Below, piece after piece: positions 1 through 11,098 of a stretch of DNA of 64,000 bases (positions are counted from its first letter, which is position 1; each line of letters opens with the position of its first letter). The stretch is from Thamnidium elegans. Lineage: Eukaryota; Mucoromycota; Mucoromycetes; Mucorales; Mucoraceae. The notes under the pieces were generated by a model that was not told the origin of the DNA, ran no database searches, and was given only the letters and a program-made list of their open reading frames with translations. The DNA lies in contig JAIXMG010000038.1 of assembly GCA_025201345.1 (NCBI GenBank), forward strand, positions 124,001 to 188,000. The letters are read 5' to 3'. The translations under genes and the position numbers were made by a program.

Positions 1-337
1 TTTGCACCAAGTTCTTATACCCATAGTTTAAATCTTTACCTGTAGGTGGATAATAATATTTCTACGCAATAAAAAATAAATAAAAAAGGTCCTTCTTTTT
101 TTTAGTAGTAAAAAGTACTACAATAAAAAAGAGGGAATCATTTACCATCTCTCTATTATCAAACCAAACATGTCGTTGATGATCAATACTATACGAAGTC
201 ACTTCTTGCGGCTGCTTATAAGCAGGAAAACCCCCTTCGTAATCTTGCGTTCTTTTTAATCTAAAACTTTGTACATGCGTCTTTTGTATCTTGACATCTT
301 GTCTTTGGTATTCTGCTTCAAAATTTCGTTTGGACAT
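1..337 (-). CDS. RAI1: Rai1/DXO-like decapping nuclease, N-terminal part (runs off the left edge)
   Basis: Two exons are visible: 337..146 (64 codons, starting MSKRNFEAEYQRQDV) and 61..1, joined across an 84-bp GT-AG intron (145..62) in phase 0. After the join the protein reads NREM then KYYYPPTGKDLNYGY. The layout of a short N-terminal region, an EVTSYSIDHQRHVW segment and a hydrophobic YYYPP block is that of Rai1/DXO family proteins, which carry an equivalent LRYY/LKYYYP block after a GxYS...R strand. The family removes incomplete or non-canonical mRNA 5' caps and, with Rat1/Xrn2, assists 5'-3' nuclear RNA decay. The catalytic residues lie beyond the window, so the assignment rests on the N-terminal region only. 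The ATG at 337 is the first in the frame after a stop-rich upstream region. The neighbouring INTS4 gene lies on the same strand, 950 bp away. Confidence 0.65.
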
Positions 338-845
338 GGTTGATTTAAAAAAGTAGTAATATCTGGGTCTCAAGTATTAATCTACCCAGTCCCAGTTTTT
401 TATTTATTTTTTTGTGCGCGTTTTTTATTTTTTTTATGCGTATATTTACTTTTTTTTTTTTTTTCTTTTCTTTTCTTCGTGTTCTCGGCTTTGTAAAACA
501 TACACGTGTTAACGCCCAATGGTATGGTTCCGGGTAACGGATGCGGGGAAGCTGGAGGGGGCGGGTTCCTTGTCCATCCGATAAAACGGGTGTAACAGCT
601 TTTTTTTTAATGAAAAAAATATCTTGAAAAGAAACAAGGTTAAAGATACCTATATTCCTTAATAATAGAGGGAGAGAGAGAGAGGGAGAGAGAGAGAGAT
701 AAATTAAATAAAAAGCATGCACACACACACACAAAATAAACAATTCTAGTTAAACTCTGATATAAAAGAGAACCCCAGTTCTTTCATCATTATTTTAACA
801 CGGGGCTTCAGGAGAAACAGATTCAAACTATAAAACTGATGCTGT
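338..845. other. Upstream region of the Rai1-like gene with a GC-rich patch
   Basis: No gene is supported here. Positions about 500-600 are much richer in GC than the surroundings, and 660-735 holds (GA)n and (CA)n simple repeats. The stretch probably holds the Rai1-like promoter. A minus-strand open frame across it is low-complexity at both ends and is not called. Confidence 0.4.
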
Positions 846-1191
846 ACAGTGCGTGTGGTCTCAAATGGCGGATCACAAAATATTAATTAACATACTCACA
901 AAAAAAATTGTATGACGAAAAGCAATTGAGGGGTCTCAATGAAGAAGCCCGTAGCTCGAAATGATACACCACGAATCAACATTACATATGAATGGGATTT
1001 GACTACACGAAATTACATTTTCATTGAAGAATATGCGTTTACCAGAATCTAGCCTCATACTATTTTAGGGACAATTTTTAGCAGTAGGAGTTGTCAACGT
1101 AGATATTAAGGGTCTGTTCAAACGAGTATGTATGTAGAAAAAGAACAAATGCCTTTTAAAAAGCCGCCATTTGAGACAGTAAAAGCACTGT
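846..1191. mobile_element. Small inverted-repeat element (MITE-like, 346 bp)
   Basis: The left arm begins ACAGTGC at 846 and continues to TCTCAAATGGCGG at about 859-871. The right arm, on the opposite strand from 1191, reads ACAGTGC and then, after a few mismatches, the same TCTCAAATGGCGG (1164-1176). The arms are about 30 bp with a short mismatched spacer. The interior carries one 37-codon open frame (939..1052, plus strand, starting MKKPVARNDTPR) that I cannot place in a family. It looks like a non-autonomous DNA transposon lying between the Rai1-like and INTS4 genes. No clear target-site duplication was found. Confidence 0.55.
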
Positions 1192-1286
1192 TCTAAAAAT
1201 AAATAGTAACATTTTTCATGCTGTACAATCGTATTTTATGACCCCATTTTTTTTTTGCATCTAACTAAAAACAAAATTTTATTATT

Positions 1287-4200
1287 TCAGGCTGTGGTAG
1301 GGCTAAGACGATACTTTAAATGTTCACTAATAACCGAAGAAGAAATAGGCATCCTGGTACCAGAATTCAATGAATTCGATAGCGAGGAAAAATTAGGGTA
1401 TTTCATAATATACTCATCTAATCCAGGTAAGTCCGGTTCAAATGATTGAACAACCCGAATGACAACAACACCAGGTTCTACAAAAAAAAAAAAGGTATAC
1501 ATTTAAAAAAAAAAATGATTGTAAAATATGCTCAAAAAACTAACCTGTCCAAGGTGATAAAGCAAGTTCAATATCAGTTGATAATTTAAAGCAGTAAGGT
1601 GTAGTTTGTTTAAAACTATTAGGTGCAGGCCAGAAGATAGATGAAGACTGATCTGGTAAAATAAACTAAAAAGGCCAATTAGAAAAAAACTTTTTTTTTT
1701 AAAAAAAAAAAAACTTACTTCAATGGCTAGTGTATTGGTGTCACTCGAGTTGAAAATATCCGCTTCAATATGAATCTTTACAGGAAATTGAAAAGTAAAT
1801 TTATATGGTTTATCTGGGTTTGGTAGTGGCTGAGTGATTTCAGCTGTAGTACGTTTGACAGGATTAATCAAATAAATATCCAGTGGCAAAAAAGTCTATA
1901 TATGTATATAAAAAATAAAAAAAAAGGATTTAACATATATATATAAATATAGGTTAGATTAACTTACTGTAATGAATGAATGAAGGAGTGATATCTTACT
2001 CGTGGTAGGTGACTCACTAGCAGATAACAAACTATGTTTTAAGTCACTTAGAACATCACTTGTTTTACTTTTACTATCCTGATCGAATTCCTTTTCAATC
2101 AACACGACTCTTTGATGAAAGGCCAGCAGCATATTATTAATACTAAACGACGTATTATTTGATCTATTTTTAAGAATAAAAAAAGTTAAAAACAATAACA
2201 ACTCGTATTTAAATATAATTTACATTGGCATTTGTTTTAACACACCAAACATCCAAACCATATTTGCTATAATCCTAATATACATGGCAGCCTGTAACGT
2301 CTCCTTAGACAACCCTAAAAATGTATGTTGCATGGTATATGAATGGCGTAGCAAAGAAGCCGCTGCCATTTGCGCAGTCGATGAATAAGTAGGAGACGAA
2401 TGACTTTGCTTAATTTTGATAACCGATTCATAGCACTGTAAATAAAGTTGCGCCAGTTCCGATTTACCAGCCAATACAGGTTTTAAACTAGTAATGTACT
2501 TAAAATTACGGACGGCGACATCTAATGTTAAAAGTGCCGTTGTTAACTCGTGACGTTCGACTTGCGATTTAATTACATTTAGCATATCCGTCGTGGCTGC
2601 CATGTAACTTTCTGCGTCCGTGGCAACCAACTTTTTAGCCGATGCTATAAATAATATATATATGGTTTAATGTCTATTAATAATATATATATATATAACT
2701 TACAACTAAATGTCATTGGTAAACAATCCACGTCTCCTTCTAATTTTATATCAGCATATTTGTATAGTTTCTAATAATAAAAAAAATATGTTTAAAAAAA
2801 AGGGGAGTGGGGGAGGGGAGAATCATATTTCTAATACATATATACTTTACGCGCAAATCAGGTATACAATCAGGATATTTGCTTTTAAAGTAAGCGAAAT
2901 GTCGAAAAATATACTTTGGTAAATTATTAAGCATTTTTGGGTTGGTGACACATGCATTGACGATCAGTATAACATACGCAGTATCTATTTTCAAATATAT
3001 TAGTCTATTTTATGCGTATATTAATAGCCAGAAAAACATACACATTTGATCTTCAACATTAGCTTCCTTCGGTAAGTACCGTTTATCAAGTTTTAATAAA
3101 CTAGGCACAAGGTCCTCAATATAATCTTCATGTCTCTTTCCAATATGACATAAACAACGATAAATTGATAATACATCAATAGGGTATCGTTTCATATTAG
3201 CGTCAAGCGCTTCTAATAATGTGTTTAACGAAGACTGGTGCGTTAAACGTACAACACTTATCAGCATAAATTAGTCGCAGGTAAGAAAAAAATAATACTT
3301 TGAAATACCGGGACTTACGTAAATAAATCGTGTGTTGCATGTCTAGCTAATGGATCACTATCTTCTAAAGCGCCCACTGCAATTTCTAATTGTTCTTCAT
3401 CGAATTCAAGCGTACATCTGGTTCCAATTTTACGTAAACTTTGAATTGCATTTAATCGAATTTTATCGATATCGTCGTTAAACATGTCTATAAAACATAA
3501 ATTTAATTATAAAGTTATAACATACTGAAAAAAATAACCATACCAACCAGAAATTCAACGGCTTTTTTGGTGAGTTGTTCATTATACATACTCAATTCAC
3601 AAATGGAATCTAGATACGATATATATATATATTTTAGTTGATAAACAATCAAATACAAAAAAAAAAAAAAAAAAAAAAAAAACTTTACCAATTGAAGCAT
3701 TTCTGACCTCTTGAAACTCATCTTCCAAACCATGAATAAACGACCCACAAGCACCCGAATCCAATAAATGAAACTCATTTGACTGCACATCAATATCGCC
3801 TTCAGCAATAGGTAAAGCACTATTAGCATATTTCTTTTGCTGCATCTTATACCTTGGAATCTTTCTTTTTAAATGCGACATGATTTGTTTACTAAACGTT
3901 TGATTTAAAGTATCTGATCCAACATGCTGATACGATGCCATCATAACGCATGCCTTGGTACGTACAGTAATCGCAGAATCATTGACTAAATCACACACCT
4001 TATTAAACGCATCATCAATCAATCTTGTTGTTTCATCTACCTCTTCATGTGCTAATTTCATGCGATGCTCGGGGTACAGTGAACTAAGCACACCCATCAA
4101 ATTCAATCCACCCATACGCACTTCTTCATAATCGTCTCGTAACGAAGATACTGATAAATTATAAATAGCTAAATCTAATGGACATCCGCGAAGATGCATC

Positions 4201-5102
4201 TGAACCAAGGAATCAAGCGCACTCTAATTATTAATATCATTTAGTTTCGATTTTTTTTTTTTTTTTATAAGAGCAAACTCATTTTACTTTTCTAACACGA
4301 GGATCACTATCTCTAGCATAATTACTAATGATTTTTTGAATTTCCATTTGCGTCATCATGGTCGGTTTATCTATAGCGCATCGATCGAGTACAAATGGTA
4401 GGATGGATAATAAGGATATACTGATAGCACGTACTTTATGATGTGCGTTCGATAGGTCGAGCGTAAGGTGCTCAAATAATGTCAAAATTTGTTGTTCAAT
4501 TATAATTTGGCGATTCTAATCATCATATTTTAGTAGTGCAATCAACGTAATCTAGTATACTTTACCTTTAAAATGCTGCCAATACAACTATAGACGTGCC
4601 ATTTAATCTTTGTTGAATCTGTTTGAAGCTATATATAATCTACTTAGCGAAAAAGGTACATATGTAATATATCAGTAGCTTTACCTCTTTTAAAAGATAT
4701 TGAAATACAGTAAATGCATTAATATTAGGAAATCGAGAACATTTTTCTATTAACAAAATCAGCATAGCCTATATACACATGTAAGTTATACATCAAAAAA
4801 AATAAATTAATGTTAAAAAAAGTTACTTTGGTGTCATTATCAGTTTCTTTTTGTAGTCTATAAATTAAAAGTTCGATAATATCTTTTTGTTGTTGAATAT
4901 TTAAAAGGGGTATATGACGAGCGATTAAAAGTAAACACTACAGCAAAAATAATTCTTTAATACTTTTTTCTACGTATATAAAAGTTTTTTTTTTGGGGGG
5001 GGGGAATTCAAACCTGTATACGATCGTCTACTTTACTAGACTCTAAAGCATTTAAACGTAACTGTTCAAATATTTATTAGTAATTATTTCTAGATCGTTT
5101 TA

Positions 5103-5134
<32 letters not shown>

Positions 5135-5328
5135 TTACGTCTGCCCATATAACGCCAGTGTTTGCATGGTTTTGCATTTGTTCGTCAGTAGCGATGGTTG
5201 ATTGGTCACTAAAAAAAAAGAAAGAAAAAAGTAATCAGGATACCGATCTCATATACTGACAACTCATTTGCAATTTTTTACTCGTTTGTCTTTTGAATAA
5301 TATACTGTTTCTCAAATGAACGCTTCAT
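1287..5328 (-). CDS. INTS4: Integrator complex subunit 4 (INTS4) homologue, multi-exon
   Basis: Many short exons on the minus strand together encode a HEAT-repeat protein that matches INTS4 along its length. Diagnostic blocks include LIDDAFNKVCDLVNDSAITV and LLDSGACGSFIHGLEDEFQE (the family has ESGACGAFVHGLEDE) in the exon 4208..3690. Others are the YPIDVLSIYRCL block (about 3180) and the FRHFAYFKSKYPD block (about 2890). The C-terminus reads SEHLKYRLSP at 1300. INTS4 is the scaffold that joins the INTS9/INTS11 endonuclease in the Integrator cleavage module, which processes snRNAs and attenuates paused RNA polymerase II transcripts in the nucleus. The start at 5328 (MKRSFEKQYI) follows from a donor at about 5280 joining to the exon beginning DQSTIATDEQ. 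The last exon (1484..1287) follows an acceptor at 1485. A plus-strand open frame at 1255-1449 is the shadow of this exon. Individual intron borders between 4500 and 5160 are approximate. Confidence 0.85.
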
Positions 5329-5509
5329 AATGAATGGGGAAGACCCTTTTTTCTTATATTAACCGTTTTTTTCTAAAAGAATACCCAAATACTTTGTGAC
5401 GTAGGCTTTCCGCTTTTGGGGTGTTTGATGGTTTTCCAAAGACAGACAATGCGCTTTAAAAAAAAATCTATTCCTCGCCAAGAATACCTTTATTTCTTTT
5501 TTAAAAAAA

Positions 5510-7855
5510 ATGAAGGGTATCCATTGGTTATTACTTGGACTAATACCGACTACAGTTCTTTCACAAAAGTTTCAGTACAGAACTCGATTTCCCAAGAATA
5601 AATTATACAATTTGGAAGCAAATACCATTGGATTAGATGTTATTGATGGCACAATAGCTGCATTTGGAGACTTTAACGGTGATAAATTGTAACTTGTTCT
5701 TTTCTTTACATTTGCATATACGTAATTTACTTATAAAAACTCCCTCTCTAGTACCGATATTTTTGTGTTAAGTGCAGACCAAACATCCGTATCGGTATAT
5801 CTTTGGAACCACGGTAAAGCAAAGAAAAGAAAAAGAAAGCCCGTTGTCAGTTTATACTTACTAGATAAAAAAAAAAAAAAAATAGAGGCATTTAGTTTTA
5901 AATCCTTACCGAAAGCAAGAACGATTCAACCTGGATTTATTATTACCAATGTAGTTCCGGGTGATTACAATTACGATGGAAAGTTAGATGTCTTATTGAT
6001 GGGAGAACAGAATCCCGAAAAGAATCCAACTAAAGAGATTAAAATGCAGATATATCTTGGCAACGGCAACGATACTTTTGGTATGAATAATTACGATTAT
6101 TATTTGATATAAATGTATTAAATTGGCTTAAAATATATAGAGTCTGAGGCGATCAAGTTAGATTCAGCAGTAGACTCATTGCCGATTGTATTGGATATTA
6201 ATGGAGATATGAAGACAGATATTCTAGGTTATGCAGAAAGTACAAATGAACTTTCTGTTTGGATGAACACAGCGGTTGATTCAGGGAATAACACTTCATT
6301 ATACAACTTGTAAGTACTCGTTAGCGTTTGTTTTTTATTCTAGTTTAACTTGGTTTTTATTCTGCAGAACATCAGCATCGACAATTTTTGATAAAGCATC
6401 TACTGATAAATGCGTTTGGTCTAATCCACACTCAAATGCATTTGTAGATTTAAACGGGGATTGCTTAGCAGGTAAATAAAATAAAATAAGATTTATCTTG
6501 AATTGCCGTAGAAGCACTAACAAGTAACCAATGTATAGATCTGGTATTTGTTTGTGGAGAAGCCGAAAATAAACAGTCGATACAGATTTGGACTAATGAC
6601 CGAGACAATGGATTTAAACTATCACAAGAATCAGATTTATTAGCCGGCACAGGCCCTCTTACATTTGCAGATATGGATGGCGATGGATCTATCGACATGA
6701 TTTTCCCTGTCTGTAAAGGCCAAACGTGTTCTGTTCATGTAGTTTATAATCAACAAATGGGTTTATGCTCTAAATCACAAGAGCAATCCAATACATCCTG
6801 CAGAAAGGCACAAAATCTATGTGTAGCAGACCCGCATTTTAAATTTGATTTATCAAAACCAAATACAAAAGATCATGCAGTCATCCCGATGGAAAGTTAT
6901 TTAAATAAGGGAGAATATATTCGAGTCAAAGATGATAACTTTAGAGGACATTTACCTATCCCTATTCATGTAGGTGATTATAATATGGATGGGTATCCTG
7001 ATTTATTGGTCACGACAAGTGAACGTGTCATCTTGTTGGAGTCCATTCTGTGTGATTCAAACATTTGTTCTAGTGCTACTGAAAAAGCTGGTAGAAGATC
7101 ATTTGAATTGGTGACTACAGGTGCTGATATTTTAAACAAAATATCTAACCCAAGTCAAGCAGCATTCTTTGATATTGATGAAGATGTAAGCCTTTTTTTT
7201 TCTCTCTCTTTTCTTTAGCTCTTATATAAAACAATAATATGTGTATATTTAGGGTTCGTTGGATATCTTAATATTACAACACATTAAAGGAAAAGATGCT
7301 GGACGTACACCCAACTTTGTAATCAATAACTTTTTTAACGATGCCTTCTTTTTAAAAGGATTAGTTTCTAACGGAGTAACTAATTTAGAAGCGTACGGTG
7401 TTAGTTATCCCGGAGCATCCATAAAATTCACTGTCCTAGATACATCAGGCGTCAAAAGATCACGTCAAATATCCCAATTATCACAATCGGGATATCTTTC
7501 ACTTCAAACACCTTACTGTTTATTTGGATTAGGTAGAACCAATAACTACGTTGAAGAATTATTTGCTGGCGTATCTCGACATCAAGAAAAGAATTACTTC
7601 TTTTATGAAGGTGTGATTCCTAATTCTCAACTTGTGTTCCTTCCTTACCAACCAGATCATGTACAAGATAGTTCGTCTTGGAAAGTTGAATTATATATTA
7701 AGCCTGCAGATTACGTACCTTGGGTGTTAGGTGTATTGGTCGGCGCATCTATCATATTGGCTATCGTAGTTGTCGTGCTTCGTACTATGGAAAAGAGAGA
7801 AGATGAAATGGAAAGAAGAAAAGCACTTCATATCATTAATTTCGATGCCCTTTAA
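5510..7855 (+). CDS. ITFG1: ITFG1/TIP-like FG-GAP repeat type I membrane protein
   Basis: Six or so exons join in frame: 5510-5689, 5752-about 6082, then exons starting near 6140, 6369, 6510 and 7253. The N-terminus MKGIHWLLLGLIPTTVLSQ is a signal peptide. The lumenal part carries FG-GAP/DxNxDG calcium-type loops such as GDFNGDKFTD (created across intron 1), GDYNYDGKLDV, DINGDMKTD, ADMDGDGSIDM, GDYNMDGYPDL and DIDEDGSLDI. It ends with one transmembrane helix (about 7711-7780, WVLGVLVGASIILAIVVVVL) and a charged cytosolic tail. This matches the ITFG1/TIP (LINKIN) family of predicted beta-propeller surface or secretory-pathway proteins. The substrate is unknown. It converges with the NDUFB4 gene, with 100 bp between the stops. 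Confidence 0.85.
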
Positions 7856-7955
7856 AAAAAAAACAAATTATATATATAATAGAAATAATAATAACATATT
7901 ATCAGTTGGCTTTATTTTCTTTTTTTGTGTGTGTATACGTTGACATGTAAAGTAT

Positions 7956-8023
7956 TTAGTCTTTCTTGTGATGTAAATCTTCCTTCGTTTGAGCAGCGGC
8001 AAAGTTCCATTTAAGCTATGTAT

Positions 8024-8057
<34 letters not shown>

Positions 8058-8262
8058 GTTAGTTTCGTTATTAACATGTCAATTTTTATACATATATTAC
8101 GTTTGTGCTATAGGACACAATGGTAAGTCCAATAGGAATAGCAATACCCCAGAATAAAGATCTTCTAACAGTTCTCTTATTCCAAGCAAAGTAGAGATGG
8201 GTATTTTCACGAAGATGAGCCCATCTTTCAATTGCAGGATCGATCTTAAGTCCTTCAGCCAT
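7956..8262 (-). CDS. NDUFB4: NADH:ubiquinone oxidoreductase B15 (NDUFB4) subunit
   Basis: Two exons, 8262..8101 and 8015..7956, are separated by an 85-bp intron that contains a run of about 27 A/T bases. The product is 73 residues. It begins MAEGLKIDPAIERWAHLREN, has one hydrophobic helix (SLFWGIAIPIGLTIVSY) and ends QTKEDLHHKKD. NDUFB4/B15 is a small accessory subunit with one membrane helix in the distal membrane arm of mitochondrial complex I. The ENPALLRW-like motif before the helix (here DPAIERW) is characteristic. Its length fits fungal members, which are shorter than the animal protein. It is easily missed because neither exon is long. Confidence 0.8.
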
Positions 8263-8744
8263 TATAATGTATTGTAAGTTATCAAAAAAAGAATCAAGGA
8301 AAAAAAAACATCAGCACTTCTTGTCTTTTCCCCTATTACAACACCCGCACCAGGGTTTAGAATCTTACGCTTATTTCCCCACCAGATAAGATGACGTCGG
8401 CATAAAAGTGCGAACCTCCCTGAGTTATAGAGAAAAAAGGCCGTGACAAAGGTCAAAGTTATTTAATCGATATTTGCCATATTAGCATTTTATACTGCTT
8501 TTACACACGATAAAATACATAAACCTATTCTTTTCTGCTTAGTATTCCTGCTGTTCTTCGTATTTTACTATATCTCTCTTTAAATAATAGGTTAATTAAG
8601 TTTGTAAAAAAAACAAATAGAAGAATATTCGATACGAATATAGTCTAAGAAAAGAAAAGTATTAATAGTTTTAAAAAAGATATAACGTAGAATATATGTC
8701 ATAAAATAGAGAAATATAAAGAAAAAGAAAGGAGCCATTTTAGG
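8263..8744. other. Upstream region of the NDUFB4 gene
   Basis: No coding sequence is supported. A GC-richer segment (8320-8440) lies directly upstream of the NDUFB4 start and probably holds its promoter. The rest is AT-rich. Confidence 0.4.
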
Positions 8745-8828
8745 GCCATGGGGCACCCAATCCAAAGTTACCCTATGAACATACCCGTGGTCCGAGTTAA
8801 TCAGAGCTGTGGTCCCTAAGAAAACCGT
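8745..8828 (+). repeat. Orphan end of the GGACCACGG-type transposable element
   Basis: These 84 bp align with the right arm of the element at 29042-30190. The shared order is a CCxxATCCAAA block, CTATGxACA, CCGTGGTCCGA, then TGGTCCC and AAGAAAACCG at the end. No matching opposite arm was seen nearby. It is a diverged solo end of the same family. Confidence 0.6.
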
Positions 8829-9078
8829 TAAAACTAAAGGGAAATGTTGTACAGAAAGAGGAAAGAGTTAATGTGAGTCTCAACAAAGTGTATAAAGCTT
8901 TTTATTGGTAATAAAGAATAGGGCTATCTACGTCTGGAATTTTGGTTGACAGGTTGATTGTTGTTGTTATTAAGTATAATACCAAGATTATTCTGCATGT
9001 TTTGAATTTGAGAATCAGTTAACGGATGAGGGTTCCGTAAGTAAGAACTTAAAACTTCTTGTAGATTACTAACAGCAT

Positions 9079-9445
9079 CTACCCGTTAACAATAGTTTGG
9101 GGGAAAGCTTGTAATTCTATTTCAATAGGTTGTTGTTGTTCGGTTCGAGTATTGTCAATAAATACCTCAGGAGTAGGCAAATCTGTTGAAATAATATTTC
9201 TGTTATATCTTTTCAAGAGGTACATGTGCTCGCAAGCTATGTTATTCCAAGTAAAATCGGGACAGTTGTAGGCCTTCATTTTGTCTTCAATGACACTGAC
9301 ATTATAGATAATATCGTCTGTAGTAAATGATTTTACTTTGTAAATCACTTCGTTTTCGTTTTGACTATCTTCGGCTTGTTCTATCAACAAAGGAAGTATT
9401 TCCTCGTTGATAGCTTCAAACTCAATTAAACAGCCAAAACTTTAA
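9079..9445 (-). pseudogene. Decayed SWIM zinc-finger ORF (MULE-type transposase-like fragment)
   Basis: The minus frame reads SFGCLIEFEAINEE, then a segment containing YNCPDFTWNNIACEHMYLLK. A Cys followed by a spaced Cys-x-His (ACEHMY) is the pattern of SWIM zinc fingers found at the C-terminus of Mutator-like transposases and related proteins. The frame ends at TAG after QTIVNG. Shifting by one base at that point restores a further open stretch (about 9068-8931, beginning RVDAVSNLQEVL and ending in an Asn-rich tail). A one-base deletion therefore seems to have broken the gene. A canonical start and any upstream transposase catalytic domain are missing. It could be a captured host gene fragment instead. 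Confidence 0.5.
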
Positions 9446-10621
9446 GAAATAGAAGTATGTCAGTAATTGACAACTGAATAAATCGTATCACAAAAGTATA
9501 AATGTATCCTTATTTTCTTTCTAATTGTTTCTTTCTTTCTTCTTTACTTTTTTTTCTCCTACTTAATTGAAAAGCTTCCTGATATTAATAAGTCCTATAT
9601 CAAGCAAGAAAAAAGAAGGAAATATCAGTTTCATGCGTAAAAATGATAGTTTTCATAATGATACTCAATTTTATTTAGAAGTACATGTCTCTGATTAACA
9701 AATTCTTACTCTGCTTAAACTGTTGCTCTGGTTGGACGCTTACTCTAATTGGACGCTTACTCTAGTCGGACACTTACTTCGGTTGGACTCTTACTCTGCT
9801 TGAACTCTGAATGGTACTAGTAATGTTTTAATGGTTTTTGGTGACAACAGATGCCGCTACTTTTCAGTTATCTTTTCCTCTTGTATTGTTTTTCTCTCCT
9901 CACGAAAGGTTTTTAAGAGGTTTTTACTGATGTCGCGGTTTAGTACTCCTACGCAAGATTGCTGTTTATTCTTATTTATGACAAAGGTAAAATAATCATA
10001 CAAAAATGTTGATATACATAGTGTTTTTGATCAAATTTTTTATTATTTACACTGTAGTCTCATCATGCTACAAGTTACCAAAAGCTAATTCTGGTACGGT
10101 GTCTAAATTCAAGTACATGATTTCCGTTACGAAGAGTGTTTTAGATTAGTACAAATAAGATATTTAAATATAAATTTATGCTGCTTGAAGGCCCGTAAAA
10201 GCCCATCATTTATGTTTATTTTATCGCTCTCTTAGAACGACGTATCATGACTCTAACTCATTGGTATGATACGATACAACAATTATCTGCATAATACATT
10301 TATGCTAATATCAACTTTTGTTTTAGCTTTATGGCCTTTAACGCCGCTTCTAAGCTTAAGCAGCTATTAAGAAGGTGTAGAAGAAAATACTTGAAACCGA
10401 GAACCGTTTCGTTCAGTATGGGAAACCCTTTAGGTAAGACCTGCTTTTTTAAAAAATTTTGGGACAAAATTTTTTTACGCTGAAATTTTATTCGATGGCG
10501 ATATATAGAGGTTCCATATTTATTTAAGGCATAAACTTCATAACAAGATAGGATAAAAGTAAAAAAGAGTAGAGGGCATATTAAATCTTATATATATATA
10601 TATGCGTGTATTGAGGTAACA
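9446..10621. other. Gene-free accessory stretch with a dispersed repeat
   Basis: Positions 9727-9800 contain about four degenerate 17-bp units of the type TTGGACGCTTACTCTAG. The span 9690-10215 is a copy of a dispersed repeat whose inverted partner is at 18340-18690. From 10216 to 10621 nothing coding is supported; a (TA)n run lies near 10590. Confidence 0.5.
9690..10215 (+). repeat. Dispersed repeat, copy A
   Basis: This region matches the reverse complement of 18340-18690. Shared landmarks in the same order are TACTCT-GCTTGAACTCTGAA, the block CTCACGAAAGGTTTTTAAGA, TACGCAAGA, ATTAGTACA-(AA/GG)-CAAGATAT and GAGGCCC(T)GTA-AAGCCCAT. The copies differ by many substitutions and indels. No open frame is shared, so it may be an LTR, a MITE or another non-coding part of a larger element. 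Confidence 0.55.
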
Positions 10622-10871
10622 CTATTTTAATAAAGGACAGGCGCGTCTTTGATGTCCATACTTTCCACACCATATGCTACATATAAAAAAGACATGTTAG
10701 TTGATTTGTTATATCTTATATATGAAAAGACTATACACACCATTGACCTCCTTCTAAATTTAATGGTTTTACTATATGAGAAGAATCATTACTTTCATTT
10801 AAATAGGTGATATAAGGTATTGTTACTACTGTTGCTGTGGCAGTCGTTGTAATGACAACAGTAGGCGACAT
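10622..10871 (-). CDS. Small CCHC zinc-knuckle protein (61 aa, two exons)
   Basis: Exon 1 runs 10871..10741 and exon 2 runs 10676..10622, with a 64-bp GT-AG intron. Splicing converts an uninformative short ORF (MSPTVVITTTATATVV...) into a product ending GGQCIWCGKYGHQRRACPLL. That is a perfect C-x2-C-x4-H-x4-C zinc knuckle, with C13/W/G/H spacing typical of retroviral-type Gag and RNA-binding knuckles. Total coding length is 186 nt including the stop. An alternative donor two bases away also leaves an open frame but loses the knuckle, so the splice choice is an inference. It may be a remnant of a retroelement Gag or a small nucleic-acid-binding protein. Confidence 0.45.
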
Positions 10872-11098
10872 ATAAAAATAAAAAATTAAATTATAAAGTA
10901 AAAAAGAAAAAAGCCAAGAGAAAAAGAGAAAGAAAGTCAAATTTAAAAGCTGTCAATATAACAGAATTGGTAACAGGTTTGCATTCTGCAAATCATGCTC
11001 TTGACTCTTAAGACCAAGACTCCTTAAAGAAAATAATATAGTGAGATAAAATGTGGCGTTTTTTATTTATTTATTGAAGAACTAGAACATATATACAA

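Noticed and set aside
345..743. 132-codon minus-strand frame
   Set aside because: Both ends are simple repeats and poly-Lys; only the GC-rich middle looks odd, and no homology was recognised.
1255..1449. Plus-strand open frame between an AG acceptor and a GTAAGT-like donor
   Set aside because: It is the exact complement of the last INTS4 exon, whose minus-strand reading matches the INTS4 C-terminus.
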